Positions 1-7,620 of a stretch of DNA of 23,951 nt are shown here, piece after piece. Positions within the stretch are counted from its first letter, which is position 1; every line of letters starts with the position of its first letter. Made by a program: the position numbers and the translations under genes. The stretch spans positions 1 to 23,951 of the forward strand of contig DAOUEK010000099.1 in NCBI GenBank assembly GCA_034430425.1, in the 5' to 3' direction. Source of the DNA: WVZH01 sp034430425. GTDB lineage: Bacteria > Chloroflexota > Anaerolineae > Anaerolineales > E44-bin32. Below the pieces are notes generated by a model. That model did no database searches. It was not told the origin of the DNA and saw only the letters and a list, made by a program, of their open reading frames with translations.

Positions 1-672
1 CATGCTGAGGTCGTGCGCGATGAATAAGTAGGTTAGATTGAAGGTTTCCTGTAAATCTTCCAGCATGTTGACGATCTGCGCTTGAATAGACACATCGAGT
101 GCCGAGATGGGCTCATCACAAATGATGAATTCTGGGCTTAATGCCAACGCTCTGGCGATGCCGATTCGTTGTCTTTGGCCCCCGGAAAATTCGTGTGGAT
201 AGCGGACGCGATAGGCGGGATTCAAACCGACCAGGTCGAGCAATTCCTCCACACGTTCTCTGCGTTCACTCTCGCGCATATTGGAATGTACGAGAAATGG
301 CTCGCTGATTAAATCGCCGACGATCATACGCGGATTCAACGACGCGTAAGGATCTTGAAAAATCATCTGCATATGCGGGCGAAAACCACGCATCTCGCTC
401 TTGGATAACGCCGAAATCTCAACGTCGCCAAAAAACACCTTGCCATCCGTGGCCGGAAAGAGCCGCAAGATGGTTCGACCTGTGGTTGATTTTCCACACC
501 CACTCTCACCGACCAAACCCAGCGTCTCGCCTCTTCGGATTTCAAATGAGACACCATCCACAGCTTTGACAGCACCAACCTCGCGTTGAAAGACAATTCC
601 ACGGTTGATGGGAAAATATTTCTTTAACGCTTCCACACGCAATAGGACTTCATCATTTGCAGTCGTTTCCAT
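1..672 (-). CDS. Oligopeptide/dipeptide ABC transporter ATP-binding protein, OppF/DppF-like (partial, 3' end outside window)
   Basis: This is one of the two ATPases that power an Opp/Dpp-type peptide importer on the cytoplasmic face of the membrane. I translated 224 codons from the ATG at 672; the frame stays open to base 1, so the C-terminus lies outside the window. The Walker A motif GESGCGKST, Q-loop (MIFQDPYASLNPR), ABC signature FSGGQRQR, Walker B/D-loop (IICDEPISALD) and switch histidine (IAHDLS) are all present. AGGTGG five bases upstream supports the start. It follows the OppD-like gene by 59 bases on the same strand, the usual OppD-OppF order. No permease gene is seen in the window, so the permeases are probably further downstream or elsewhere. 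Subfamily is secure; substrate is not. Confidence 0.92.
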   Translation of the reverse strand, partial: METTANDEVLLRVEALKKYFPINRGIVFQREVGAVKAVDGVSFEIRRGETLGLVGESGCGKSTTGRTILRLFPATDGKVFFGDVEISALSKSEMRGFRPHMQMIFQDPYASLNPRMIVGDLISEPFLVHSNMRESERRERVEELLDLVGLNPAYRVRYPHEFSGGQRQRIGIARALALSPEFIICDEPISALDVSIQAQIVNMLEDLQETFNLTYLFIAHDLSM

Positions 673-731
673 TGATTCCACCTGAAGTACTATGTATTTA
701 TTGCTACGTCGTTCTTAATGATGGCATCGTT

Positions 732-1703
732 CTATATATCAACCCAGCAGGCGATCGAATGTCCGTTCGATACGCTGCGCAGGGTTGGATTTTCCTCTCG
801 GCAGATGTCCTTGGCGTAAGGACAGCGAGGGTGGAAGGGACAACTATCCGGCGGGTCGATCATATCTGGTGGACGTCCGGTAATGCTGATCAGCCGCGTG
901 CCCCGTTTTTCATCCAGCCTGGGGAGTGATCCCAAGAGTGCAACTGTGTATGGATGACGGGGATTGGCATACAATTCCTTGACCGCTGCTGTCTCAACGA
1001 TATATCCCGCGTAAAGGACAATGACTCGTTTCACGACCCGCGCAACGACACCCAGGTCATGGGTGATCCAAATCACAGCCATGCCGAATTGTTCCTGCAG
1101 ACGATTGGACAAATCCACAATCTGTGCCTGAATGGTGACGTCAAGTGCCGTGGTTGGTTCGTCGGCAATCAGGATCTTCGGATTGCAGGACAGCGCCATA
1201 GCGATCATCGCACGTTGACGCATCCCGCCGGAAAATTGGTGTGGATAATCGTCTATGCGTTCACCCGGACAGGGAATGCCTACTATATCGAGTAATTCGA
1301 TTGTGCGATCACGTGCTTGATTTTTGTTCATACCCAAGTGTTCGACAACCGCTTCCGACACTTGTTGGCCAATGGTCAGTACGGGATTAAGCGAAGTCAT
1401 CGGCTCCTGAAAGACCATTCCGATTTTGAAACCGCGCACCGAACGCAATTTATCGATGGGCAATTTGAGCAGGTCTTCCCCCATGAAATTAACTTCGCCC
1501 TTTTCGATTTTACCTGGCGGCTGTGGAATCAGACGGAGTATGGAGAGCATGGTGACACTCTTTCCACATCCGCTCTCACCGACCAATCCTAATGTCTCTC
1601 CTTCATCAAGATTGAACGAAATTCCATTGACAGCGTGGACGACACCCTCAGGTGTGTAGAACCGGGTCACTAAATCTTTGACTTCGAGGATTGTTTGCGC
1701 CAA
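732..1703 (-). CDS. Oligopeptide/dipeptide ABC transporter ATP-binding protein, OppD/DppD-like
   Basis: This is the partner ATPase of the OppF-like protein in a peptide (or nickel/sugar-type) importer. Its 323 residues are full length for the family. Walker A is GESGCGKS at about residues 42-49, Q-loop MVFQEPMTSLNP about 96-107, signature FSGGMRQR about 157-164, Walker B ILIADEPTTALD about 177-188, and H-loop ITHD. The C-terminal extension (about 270-323) carries four cysteines at about 288, 294, 301 and 319, the oligopeptide-transporter C-terminal domain that binds an iron-sulfur cluster in some DppD proteins. The start is a TTG at 1703, preceded by AGAGGT. A promoter with an internal palindrome lies about 75 bases upstream, so this pair can be expressed separately from the binding protein. 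Confidence 0.93.
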   Translation of the reverse strand: MAQTILEVKDLVTRFYTPEGVVHAVNGISFNLDEGETLGLVGESGCGKSVTMLSILRLIPQPPGKIEKGEVNFMGEDLLKLPIDKLRSVRGFKIGMVFQEPMTSLNPVLTIGQQVSEAVVEHLGMNKNQARDRTIELLDIVGIPCPGERIDDYPHQFSGGMRQRAMIAMALSCNPKILIADEPTTALDVTIQAQIVDLSNRLQEQFGMAVIWITHDLGVVARVVKRVIVLYAGYIVETAAVKELYANPRHPYTVALLGSLPRLDEKRGTRLISITGRPPDMIDPPDSCPFHPRCPYAKDICREENPTLRSVSNGHSIACWVDI

Positions 1704-1776
1704 TGTGACCTCTTTTTGAAGAAATTCTTGTCGATATTATTTGCTTGGAGTTTTTTTGCTGCTACCTTCTAAATTG

Positions 1777-1804
1777 ATTATATCGAATTTCGATAATCAT
1801 TCAA
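1777..1804 (-). promoter_or_regulatory. Sigma-A-type promoter with palindromic operator upstream of the oppDF-like pair
   Basis: Read on the minus strand, TTGAAT (1804-1799) and a perfect TATAAT (1782-1777) are separated by 16 bases. The spacer holds a 15-base palindrome, TATCGAAATTCGATA (1781-1795), which overlaps the -10 box. A repressor bound there would block polymerase. The predicted start of transcription is about 65 bases before the TTG start of the OppD-like gene. The boxes and palindrome are seen directly; regulation is inferred. Confidence 0.6.
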
Positions 1805-1966
1805 TCGTTATCTTCTTTTCAGCAACCTTTTTTCATACGAAGTGTCACAGTGAAATTAAACACAGCGCCTATTTTACCATGCCTTAAGTGATAGTGTCAT
1901 ACAATTGTACCGGACACATTTTAAACCTCTTCAACGGATAATCTTTTCCTATGCTGGTTCAATCGT

Positions 1967-3982
1967 TCAAGGTTCAACCTCGCAACCCTCACCCAGATCA
2001 AACCACTCAATGTTCCAAAAACCGCTGACAGCAAGGGGTACGAGATCATATCCACATACCTCGGGATTTGCTGCCATGATACGTGGTGGGATGAGGAGCG
2101 GGATAGAGGGAACTTCCTGAGTAAACACCTCCTGAGAAATACGAATAGCATCTTGAAATGTCTGCGTCTCTGGCGCACCTAACAAGATCGTATCACAAGC
2201 AGTATTGTACTGAGCATGATTAAATCCACCAGCGTTGCTGCCGAAAGAATATATATCGGTGGGGATTTCTCTCCCTGCGAACATCTCACACAATGGCGTC
2301 CACCAAACCGGCCACGCCCATCCAACGGTCTGGAAGCTACGACCGAAGATGGGGCCATCAGGCCATGGGGATGTAAACGTGGATGCTTCTGCATACTCGA
2401 TGGTCATCTCGATCCCACATTCAGAGAGATCAACCTGAATTTGCTCGGCCAACGCCTCGTTCAAACTTCCAGCGATGGTTTTGTAGCTGAAAGAAAGTGG
2501 GGTTCCGACAGCGACTCCTGGCACACCTTGTGCTACTCTGGCGGTGTCGGCCAGGCCATCTGTATCCACCCAACCCACCGCTTCGAGTGTCGCCTGCGCG
2601 GCTTCGGCATCATAGGCGATAAAATCCAGGTCGCTTGCATATGCTGGATGCTCGGGTGAGATGTATGAATTTGAGATGGAAGCTAACCCAGAATAGATAT
2701 CCTCTGCGATGCTCTCCCGATCAATACAGCCTGCAATCGCCTGCCGTGTACGCACATCTGCAAAAAGGTCTTTATCATATTCCTGCCCTACAGGAGAAAG
2801 ATTGAAATCCATTCGATAGAGAAACAATCCGGAACCCGCTATGATCGACAGCTCACCAGATTCTTCTAAATCCATAAGCATCGTGAATGCATCGTCCGGG
2901 ATCAACGATTCATCGAGAATGTCACATTCGCCGGTAAGCAGCTGCTGAATGGCGACATCCCCATCATCACCCAGAAACCGATAGATCAAGCGGTCGAACT
3001 TCGGAAGTCCCTCGGTCGCACGGAAATAGTTGGGATTGGGCGTTAATGCGATCTGCTCACCGTCAGACCAGGATTCAATCTGATAGGCTCCCCATCCCAC
3101 AATCAAGCGGTTGGACTCCTCTGCCGTTAGCAGTTCATCGGGCGTGAAGTTCTCGAGGATGTGCTTTGGTAAAGGCTGCCAAAAATTCGTTTTGTATTCC
3201 GAATCGATGAAACCGGGAATCCCCGTCCAGCGCACACTCAAACCGTCATCCAAGGCTTCATATGCATCAGTTCGATCCACCATGTACTTATACGTGAACT
3301 CGGTCTGGCGGTCTAGTTCATAGGAGAAAACCGAATCTTGTGCAGTCAACGGCGAGCCGTCCGACCAGGTCAAACCGGGCAGCAGGTGAAATTCCACGAC
3401 CATGCGGGGCATGAAGACCTCACCACCCTCGTATGTGAGCAGGCATCCCGAACCATCACAACCGGAGGGAAGATATTCTTTGCCATAGGTGAGGATCTCA
3501 GATTGGAGCGTATTTGGGTTGTAATACAGCTCTCCGCCATGTACAGCGACTTCTTCCAAACGGGCATCCTCCCCCCGGGCCAGATTGGGTAAGCCGTCCA
3601 GGATGACCGCTTCGGCCTGATAGTCAACGACATCGATCGGTCCATCGTACACCGCCTGGAGAACAGCGTTCGCCTCACCGCCGGAAACACCACCGAAATA
3701 CAGTTTGTTATAGATATAGAGGGAATCGGGTTCTCGCTTCAGACAGACGAATAGGGTTTTTGCAGGCGGCGGTTCCGGTGTGGGTTCGAATATTGATGTC
3801 GCGGTTTCCGAGCCATCGATTGTTAGCGGCAAATCGACCTCGTCGGGTGGCCGGCAAGCGCCAAGCATGATCACGATGAGGGTCAGTACAATGCTGCAGG
3901 CAGTGTTGCGCGTCGCAGTGCTTCGCTCCACATAATCCTCCGGTTTTCTGTGTATAAATTCACCTTTCTTCCTCATTTTCAT
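1967..3982 (-). CDS. Peptide-type ABC transporter substrate-binding lipoprotein (SBP family 5)
   Basis: This is the extracytoplasmic binding protein that would deliver substrate to an Opp/Dpp-type importer. After a basic N-terminus, a hydrophobic stretch at about residues 30-42 ends in a lipobox (LGAC, Cys43). The body shows family-5 landmarks: the NPNYFR stretch after the SDGEQIALTP segment, and 'DVRTRQAIAGCIDRESIAEDIYSG' -like text split across about residues 405-430. The ATG at 3982 has no room for a Shine-Dalgarno, whereas the ATG at 3976 sits six bases after AGGGGG, so the protein probably starts there (669 residues). At about 670 residues it is longer than the usual 500-600; extra sequence with a CDGSGC loop lies at about residues 140-190. 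The start overlaps the end of trmD, implying co-transcription. Substrate is unknown. Confidence 0.88.
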   Translation of the reverse strand: MKMRKKGEFIHRKPEDYVERSTATRNTACSIVLTLIVIMLGACRPPDEVDLPLTIDGSETATSIFEPTPEPPPAKTLFVCLKREPDSLYIYNKLYFGGVSGGEANAVLQAVYDGPIDVVDYQAEAVILDGLPNLARGEDARLEEVAVHGGELYYNPNTLQSEILTYGKEYLPSGCDGSGCLLTYEGGEVFMPRMVVEFHLLPGLTWSDGSPLTAQDSVFSYELDRQTEFTYKYMVDRTDAYEALDDGLSVRWTGIPGFIDSEYKTNFWQPLPKHILENFTPDELLTAEESNRLIVGWGAYQIESWSDGEQIALTPNPNYFRATEGLPKFDRLIYRFLGDDGDVAIQQLLTGECDILDESLIPDDAFTMLMDLEESGELSIIAGSGLFLYRMDFNLSPVGQEYDKDLFADVRTRQAIAGCIDRESIAEDIYSGLASISNSYISPEHPAYASDLDFIAYDAEAAQATLEAVGWVDTDGLADTARVAQGVPGVAVGTPLSFSYKTIAGSLNEALAEQIQVDLSECGIEMTIEYAEASTFTSPWPDGPIFGRSFQTVGWAWPVWWTPLCEMFAGREIPTDIYSFGSNAGGFNHAQYNTACDTILLGAPETQTFQDAIRISQEVFTQEVPSIPLLIPPRIMAANPEVCGYDLVPLAVSGFWNIEWFDLGEGCEVEP

Positions 3983-4703
3983 CCCCCTGGTTTATAAATT
4001 TAAACTCATCATCGGAGAGCGTCGCTCGATCAATTAGATCAGGTCGTCGCTCTGATGTCCGTTTTAATGAAGTCTTCCGCCGCCATGCTGCAATACGGGC
4101 GTGATCGCCGGAGAGGAGCACGTCCGGAACCTTCATCCCCCGGAAATCTGCCGGGCGTGTGTAGTGCGGATGCTCCAAGAGCCCATTGGCGTGTGAGTCC
4201 TGGTGGGCTGCAAGATGATCCCCCAGCACGCCAGGGATCAACCGCGCGACAGCATCGATCACCATTAAGGCCGGCAATTCTCCTCCCGTCAGCACGTAAT
4301 CGCCGACGGATATTTCATCCGTGGCGAGATGGCTGCGGATTCTTTCATCTACACCTTCATAACGACCACAGATCAACGCCAATTTGGATTGTCTTGCGAG
4401 TTCGTGCGCCAGGGTTTGATCGAACACCCGTCCTTGAGGTGTCAGCAAGATCACCGGTGTCGTACCCAGATCATCTCCCAGGACGGTTTCAACCGCCTCA
4501 AAGACCGGCTCGGGTTTCATCACCATGCCCCCACCGCCGCCATAAGGCTCGTCATCGGTCGTGTGGTGACGATCATGGGTAAAATCGCGGATGTTGTGTA
4601 CGCAAACGGAAATTAATTCGCTTTCCCTCGCCTTCCCCAACACGCTCGAACGTAGATATGGCTGCATCACCTCAGGAAATAATGTGAAAACATCGATTTG
4701 CAT
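3960..4703 (-). CDS. trmD: tRNA (guanine-N1-)-methyltransferase TrmD
   Basis: TrmD methylates N1 of G37 in tRNAs that read CNN and CGG-type codons, which prevents +1 frameshifting; it is an essential cytoplasmic homodimer with a trefoil-knot SAM site. The 247 residues match the family. Hallmarks seen are the N-terminal MQIDVFTLFPE, the glycine run before MVMKPEP (about 55-66), LICGRYEGVDERI (about 110-122), the knot segment around EISVGDYVLTGGE (about 130-142), and the catalytic Asp in HQDSHANG (about 167-174) followed by HPHYTRP. The ATG has AAGGGA just upstream. The gene is not beside rpsP, rimM or rplS, its common partners; instead it lies between a NUDIX gene and a peptide-binding protein gene. 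The last 17-23 bases overlap the downstream start. Confidence 0.97.
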   Translation of the reverse strand: MQIDVFTLFPEVMQPYLRSSVLGKARESELISVCVHNIRDFTHDRHHTTDDEPYGGGGGMVMKPEPVFEAVETVLGDDLGTTPVILLTPQGRVFDQTLAHELARQSKLALICGRYEGVDERIRSHLATDEISVGDYVLTGGELPALMVIDAVARLIPGVLGDHLAAHQDSHANGLLEHPHYTRPADFRGMKVPDVLLSGDHARIAAWRRKTSLKRTSERRPDLIDRATLSDDEFKFINQGDENEEER

Positions 4704-4764
4704 ATCATCCCTTGCTGCCCTGCACCGCAGACTCGGTTTACGTCCCGTCGATCACCAAAACCAA

Positions 4765-4794
4765 ATTATACCGTTCTTCTTCCATTCCTTTAAA
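4765..4794 (-). promoter_or_regulatory. Possible promoter for trmD
   Basis: On the minus strand a perfect TATAAT (4770-4765) is preceded, after an 18-base spacer, by TTTAAA (4794-4789), a four-of-six match to the -35 consensus. It lies about 60 bases before the trmD ATG, in the 173-base gap after the NUDIX gene. It would let trmD be expressed independently of the sigma operon. Confidence 0.4.
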
Positions 4795-4876
4795 ATACTA
4801 ATATAAAAACGCTAAGCTCAACACGGTTGGAGAATCAATCCCCTTCAATACCTGCCGGATGAAATCAATCCCGCCA

Positions 4877-5380
4877 TCAAGACTTGCAATGCCAATCTTC
4901 AATCACTTGCTGTGTTGAATCAAAAGCCAGTGCGGGTAAGGCATCGCCGCGAAAGAACGCGGCCTCATCCGCATCATCATCGGCAGTTAATCGGCCCCCT
5001 TCAACTTCTCCGCGATACAAAATGATAATGTCGGCACAACCCGGATGGTCGCCTCCGGCGATCACATCAAGCAATTCTGTGACACGAATCTGCAGCCCCG
5101 TCTCTTCGAACACCTCACGAACCGCGGCCGCTTTGGGATCTTCACCAGCATCGATAAAACCTGCCGGTAATGACCATTTCCCCTGCTGTGGTTCGTTCAC
5201 GCGCCGCACGAGTAACACTTCCCCGCCGCGATCTATGAGAACGGCAGTGGCCACTTTCGGGTCGATAAAATGGATATATCCGCAAGCGGCGCAAACCGGA
5301 CGATTCCGACCGAATCGTTTCTGCAATTGCATCTGCGCACCACAGCGCACGCAGTAGCGGACCGTGGAAATATCATTCAC
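4877..5380 (-). CDS. NUDIX hydrolase with N-terminal zinc ribbon
   Basis: The protein should hydrolyse a nucleoside diphosphate linked to another moiety; the family cannot tell the substrate, but the zinc ribbon resembles that of NADH pyrophosphatase NudC. Near the N-terminus is YCVRCG and, 15 residues on, VCAACG, a four-cysteine ribbon. The NUDIX box is complete: G-x5-E-x7-REV-x-EE-x-GL beginning at GFIDAGE. I chose the GTG at 5380, which overlaps the stop of the anti-sigma gene as GTGA and gives 167 residues. A GTG at 5428 would add 16 residues but overlap by 52 bases; neither has a clear Shine-Dalgarno. The overlap implies translational coupling to the sigma/anti-sigma operon. It lacks the N-terminal domain of full NudC. 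Confidence 0.85.
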   Translation of the reverse strand: MNDISTVRYCVRCGAQMQLQKRFGRNRPVCAACGYIHFIDPKVATAVLIDRGGEVLLVRRVNEPQQGKWSLPAGFIDAGEDPKAAAVREVFEETGLQIRVTELLDVIAGGDHPGCADIIILYRGEVEGGRLTADDDADEAAFFRGDALPALAFDSTQQVIEDWHCKS

Positions 5381-6261
5381 CGAGAGGAAACACGCACCAA
5401 TAACGTTGCACTGATAAGAACGATGCACAAAATTGCCAGCCCGATTTCCAGGAGGCGGATCGGCTCAACCTGGTCGAACGACCATTTATTATCCTGTTTT
5501 TCACCAGCATATGCCCCCAGATCGTCCTCAATAGTGGTCGCCATCGTCGGCGCTGCATCCCCGCCGGCAGAACCATCCCACCGCCCTTCATCGACCATCC
5601 TTCCGTCTTTATTATCCCCCCCCGCTGCGGTCTCCCCGGTAGCTATCGGTTCTTCCGGAGCGGGCTCTTGTGGTTCCTCCATTTCTTCCGCCGGAATTTC
5701 AGATTCGGGGAGTTGTGTGTGTTCTACACCCCCCTCCTCCATCGTAAAATCTTCCTGGTAAGCTTCGGCAGCCGACTCCACAAGCGGTTCGGCAGCTTCT
5801 CCTACCACTTCCTCGATCTCCCCTTCAGCAGCAACCATGTCCTCTGCTTCGTCTACATCGGCTACCATGGCCGGCGCCTCGGCGATGGCGCGTTGGGTAA
5901 AATTGGCCGCAATATCAGCGGATCCTTTCGCCGCTACCATAACGTCGATTCCGATCACAAAGACAAACACAGCTGCCGTCAAGGCGCTTGCCAATTTCAA
6001 AACGGGATAGGCGTACCGAATTTTCTGGCTTTCAACCATTTCAGGGGTGAGGGTAAAATGCCGCGGCGGTGTTACCTGCAGCATCGAACGCAGCAACCCG
6101 GCAGTCTGCCGCAATTCTTCCAGCGCATCGCGCAGCAGGGGTTCCCGGTCGAGGCGCGCTTCGATCCGGGCGGTCTGCTTCGCGTTCAGTTCGCCGTCCG
6201 AATAGGCGGATAGCCTCTCGAGATCTCGCTGCGACAATTTACGTACCTGCATCTCGTTCAT
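5377..6261 (-). CDS. Membrane-bound anti-sigma factor (RseA/RsgI-like layout)
   Basis: This probably sequesters the ECF sigma factor encoded just upstream. Residues about 10-60 form the short helical segment typical of anti-sigma domains (LSAYSDGELNAKQTARIEARL), without the HxxxCxxC zinc motif of the ZAS class. A transmembrane helix lies at about 89-110. It is followed by a long, strongly acidic, low-complexity region (about 130-260, rich in Glu, Ala and Pro), and a second hydrophobic helix lies at about 270-290, close to the C-terminus. The acidic region would therefore be outside the membrane, held by helices on both sides. The ATG overlaps the sigma stop as ATGA (6258-6261), a classic coupled sigma/anti-sigma pair. 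The second helix is unusual for simple anti-sigma factors. What signal it senses is unknown. Confidence 0.8.
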   Translation of the reverse strand: MNEMQVRKLSQRDLERLSAYSDGELNAKQTARIEARLDREPLLRDALEELRQTAGLLRSMLQVTPPRHFTLTPEMVESQKIRYAYPVLKLASALTAAVFVFVIGIDVMVAAKGSADIAANFTQRAIAEAPAMVADVDEAEDMVAAEGEIEEVVGEAAEPLVESAAEAYQEDFTMEEGGVEHTQLPESEIPAEEMEEPQEPAPEEPIATGETAAGGDNKDGRMVDEGRWDGSAGGDAAPTMATTIEDDLGAYAGEKQDNKWSFDQVEPIRLLEIGLAILCIVLISATLLVRVSSR

Positions 6262-6893
6262 GATGACTCATCTTCTAGACGGAAAGTCAACGGCAGAAGT
6301 TCCCGATAGCGCTGCAGACACTCCCGCATGCGTGCCCGCGCCCTCGCCAAACGGCTTTTTACCGTGCCGAGTGGTTTTCCGATAACCTGTGCGACTTCCT
6401 GATATTCGTACCCCTGGACATCTGCCAGCACGGCGACCACACGAAATTCATCCGGCAATCGATTGAGACAATCCTGGATGGCACGTGATAATTCAGCGCG
6501 CTCCGTCGCCGCTTCAGGCCCTTCCGGTTTGCGGATCAAATCTCCCGGATTTTCTGGTTCAGGCATACCCAGATCATCAAACAATGTCTCCAGCGAACCA
6601 GCGGGACGACGCTTTCTCCGGCGCATTTCATCGTAGCAAGCGTTGGTCACAATGCGCAGCATCCACGATCGAAAGGACCCCCCCCGAAAACGTCCTATGG
6701 CACGATAAGCGGAAATGAAGGCTTCCTGCGTGGCATCCGACGCAGAATCCGAATCCCCCATTATGCGCCAAGCAAGATTAAAAACCTGGTGCTCATAGTG
6801 TTGAATCAAACGATTAAAGGCATCCAGGTCGCCCTGTCGGGCGAATTGGATCAGTTCTGCTTCATCCACGTCGGACCCATCATAGCGCGGCAA
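6258..6893 (-). CDS. ECF-type RNA polymerase sigma factor (sigma-70 family)
   Basis: This alternative sigma factor would direct RNA polymerase to a stress or envelope regulon. Of 211 residues, about 25-95 form region 2 (AFNRLIQHYEHQVFNLAWRI, DATQEAFISAYR, FRSWMLRIVTNACYDEMRRR) and about 135-195 form region 4 with the helix-turn-helix YEYQEVAQVIGKPLGTVKSRLARARARM. A linker of about 40 residues carries FDDLGMPEPENPGD. The track start is TTG at 6893 with no good Shine-Dalgarno; a GTG eight codons in (VDEAEL) is a fair alternative. The operon is sigma, anti-sigma, NUDIX. ECF genes often autoregulate, but I found only a lone TTGACA at 6939-6934 with no matching -10, and no clear ECF-type AAC...GTC pair with correct spacing. 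Confidence 0.93.
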   Translation of the reverse strand: MPRYDGSDVDEAELIQFARQGDLDAFNRLIQHYEHQVFNLAWRIMGDSDSASDATQEAFISAYRAIGRFRGGSFRSWMLRIVTNACYDEMRRRKRRPAGSLETLFDDLGMPEPENPGDLIRKPEGPEAATERAELSRAIQDCLNRLPDEFRVVAVLADVQGYEYQEVAQVIGKPLGTVKSRLARARARMRECLQRYRELLPLTFRLEDESS

Positions 6894-7147
6894 GAACGCG
6901 AAAGCAAGAATCCATTTTCAATTCAATCCGCTTTGTCAATCAATCATCGAAACAAGTGAAGACTATCCGGGCAAGACGGTTCTACAAACAGCGACGTCTC
7001 CTGGAAACCATCACGTCAACACACCGCGCAGAATACAATGCGGCGAACCTTTTGACCAATCGAAGAGCGATACATGGATTAAAAATTGAAAAACGGATGT
7101 GGATAAGCTCTGGATGAATCCCCTATATATTTCTACATAGAATCGAA

Positions 7148-7507
7148 TTACAAATCGCGCACGTAGCGATTATCAGCGTCCAGGAGAATAATCCGTGGTT
7201 TGATCGGCTCGGATGCCAGGGCAAATCCCATGATGATGATTTCCTCACCGGGTTTGATCAGATGTGCCGCGGCGCCATTCATACAGATCCGGCCAGACCC
7301 CGAAGGAGCAGGAATGACATACGTCTCCAAACGAATACCCGTGTGATTGCTGACAACCAGGACCTTTTCACCCGGCCATATACCCACACGCTCAGTTAAA
7401 TCCGTGGGAATCGTAATGCTGCCCACATAATCCAGATCGGCATCGGTCACCGTAGCTTTATGGATTTTCGATCGCAGCAGCCATCGTTTTGATGTTTCAC
7501 CTGTCAC
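7148..7507 (-). CDS. panD: Aspartate 1-decarboxylase (pyruvoyl enzyme)
   Basis: PanD decarboxylates L-aspartate to beta-alanine for pantothenate and coenzyme A synthesis. The proenzyme self-cleaves at a Gly-Ser bond to form the pyruvoyl group. That site is seen as Gly29-Ser30 in DYVGSITI. Other expected residues are present: Lys14 (SKIHKATVT), Arg59 and Tyr63 (IRLETYVI), the NGAAAHLI segment (about 77-84) and the C-terminal DADNRYV. At 119 residues it is slightly longer than E. coli PanD at the N-terminus. The start is a GTG at 7507; the only purine-rich site (GGGAG) is about 19 bases upstream, so the exact start is unsure. panB and panC are not in the window. It diverges from the AlkZ-related gene. 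Confidence 0.95.
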   Translation of the reverse strand: MTGETSKRWLLRSKIHKATVTDADLDYVGSITIPTDLTERVGIWPGEKVLVVSNHTGIRLETYVIPAPSGSGRICMNGAAAHLIKPGEEIIIMGFALASEPIKPRIILLDADNRYVRDL

Positions 7508-7591
7508 AATTTCACGCTCACTATTTCTCCCATTCTAAGCGCGTACAACACCACGATCAAGGGAAGGATATGTTGGTACCCTCGATACCCT

Positions 7592-7604
7592 CTTGCGTAG
7601 CAAG
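7592..7604. promoter_or_regulatory. Short palindrome in the panD / AlkZ-related divergent intergenic region
   Basis: CTTGC-GTA-GCAAG is a 13-base inverted repeat 16 bases before the ATG of the AlkZ-related gene, in a 113-base divergent region. Just before it, TACCCTC is repeated twice in tandem two bases apart. It could be an operator; short palindromes also occur by chance. Confidence 0.25.
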
Positions 7605-7620
7605 CAGTTAGAATTGAGAA

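Noticed and set aside
1904..1926. A mini-ORF (MCPVQLYDTIT) after AGAGGTTT between the binding-protein and OppD-like genes, as a possible leader peptide.
   Set aside because: Only 11 codons, no attenuator hairpin after it, and the oppDF promoter lies downstream of it.
4055..4582. A long 175-residue plus-strand frame opposite trmD.
   Set aside because: It is a shadow of trmD on the other strand; its arginine/proline/histidine-rich text has no domain features.
7098..7106. A perfect DnaA box (TGTGGATAA) between the ECF sigma gene and panD.
   Set aside because: It stands alone; no cluster of boxes, AT-rich unwinding region or dnaA/dnaN neighbours. A nine-base match is expected by chance at about this rate.
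6894..7147. An ECF autoregulatory promoter (AAC...GTC type) before the sigma gene.
   Set aside because: The best AAC/GTC pair on the minus strand has 15 bases between, not the usual 16-17, and the lone TTGACA has no matching -10.
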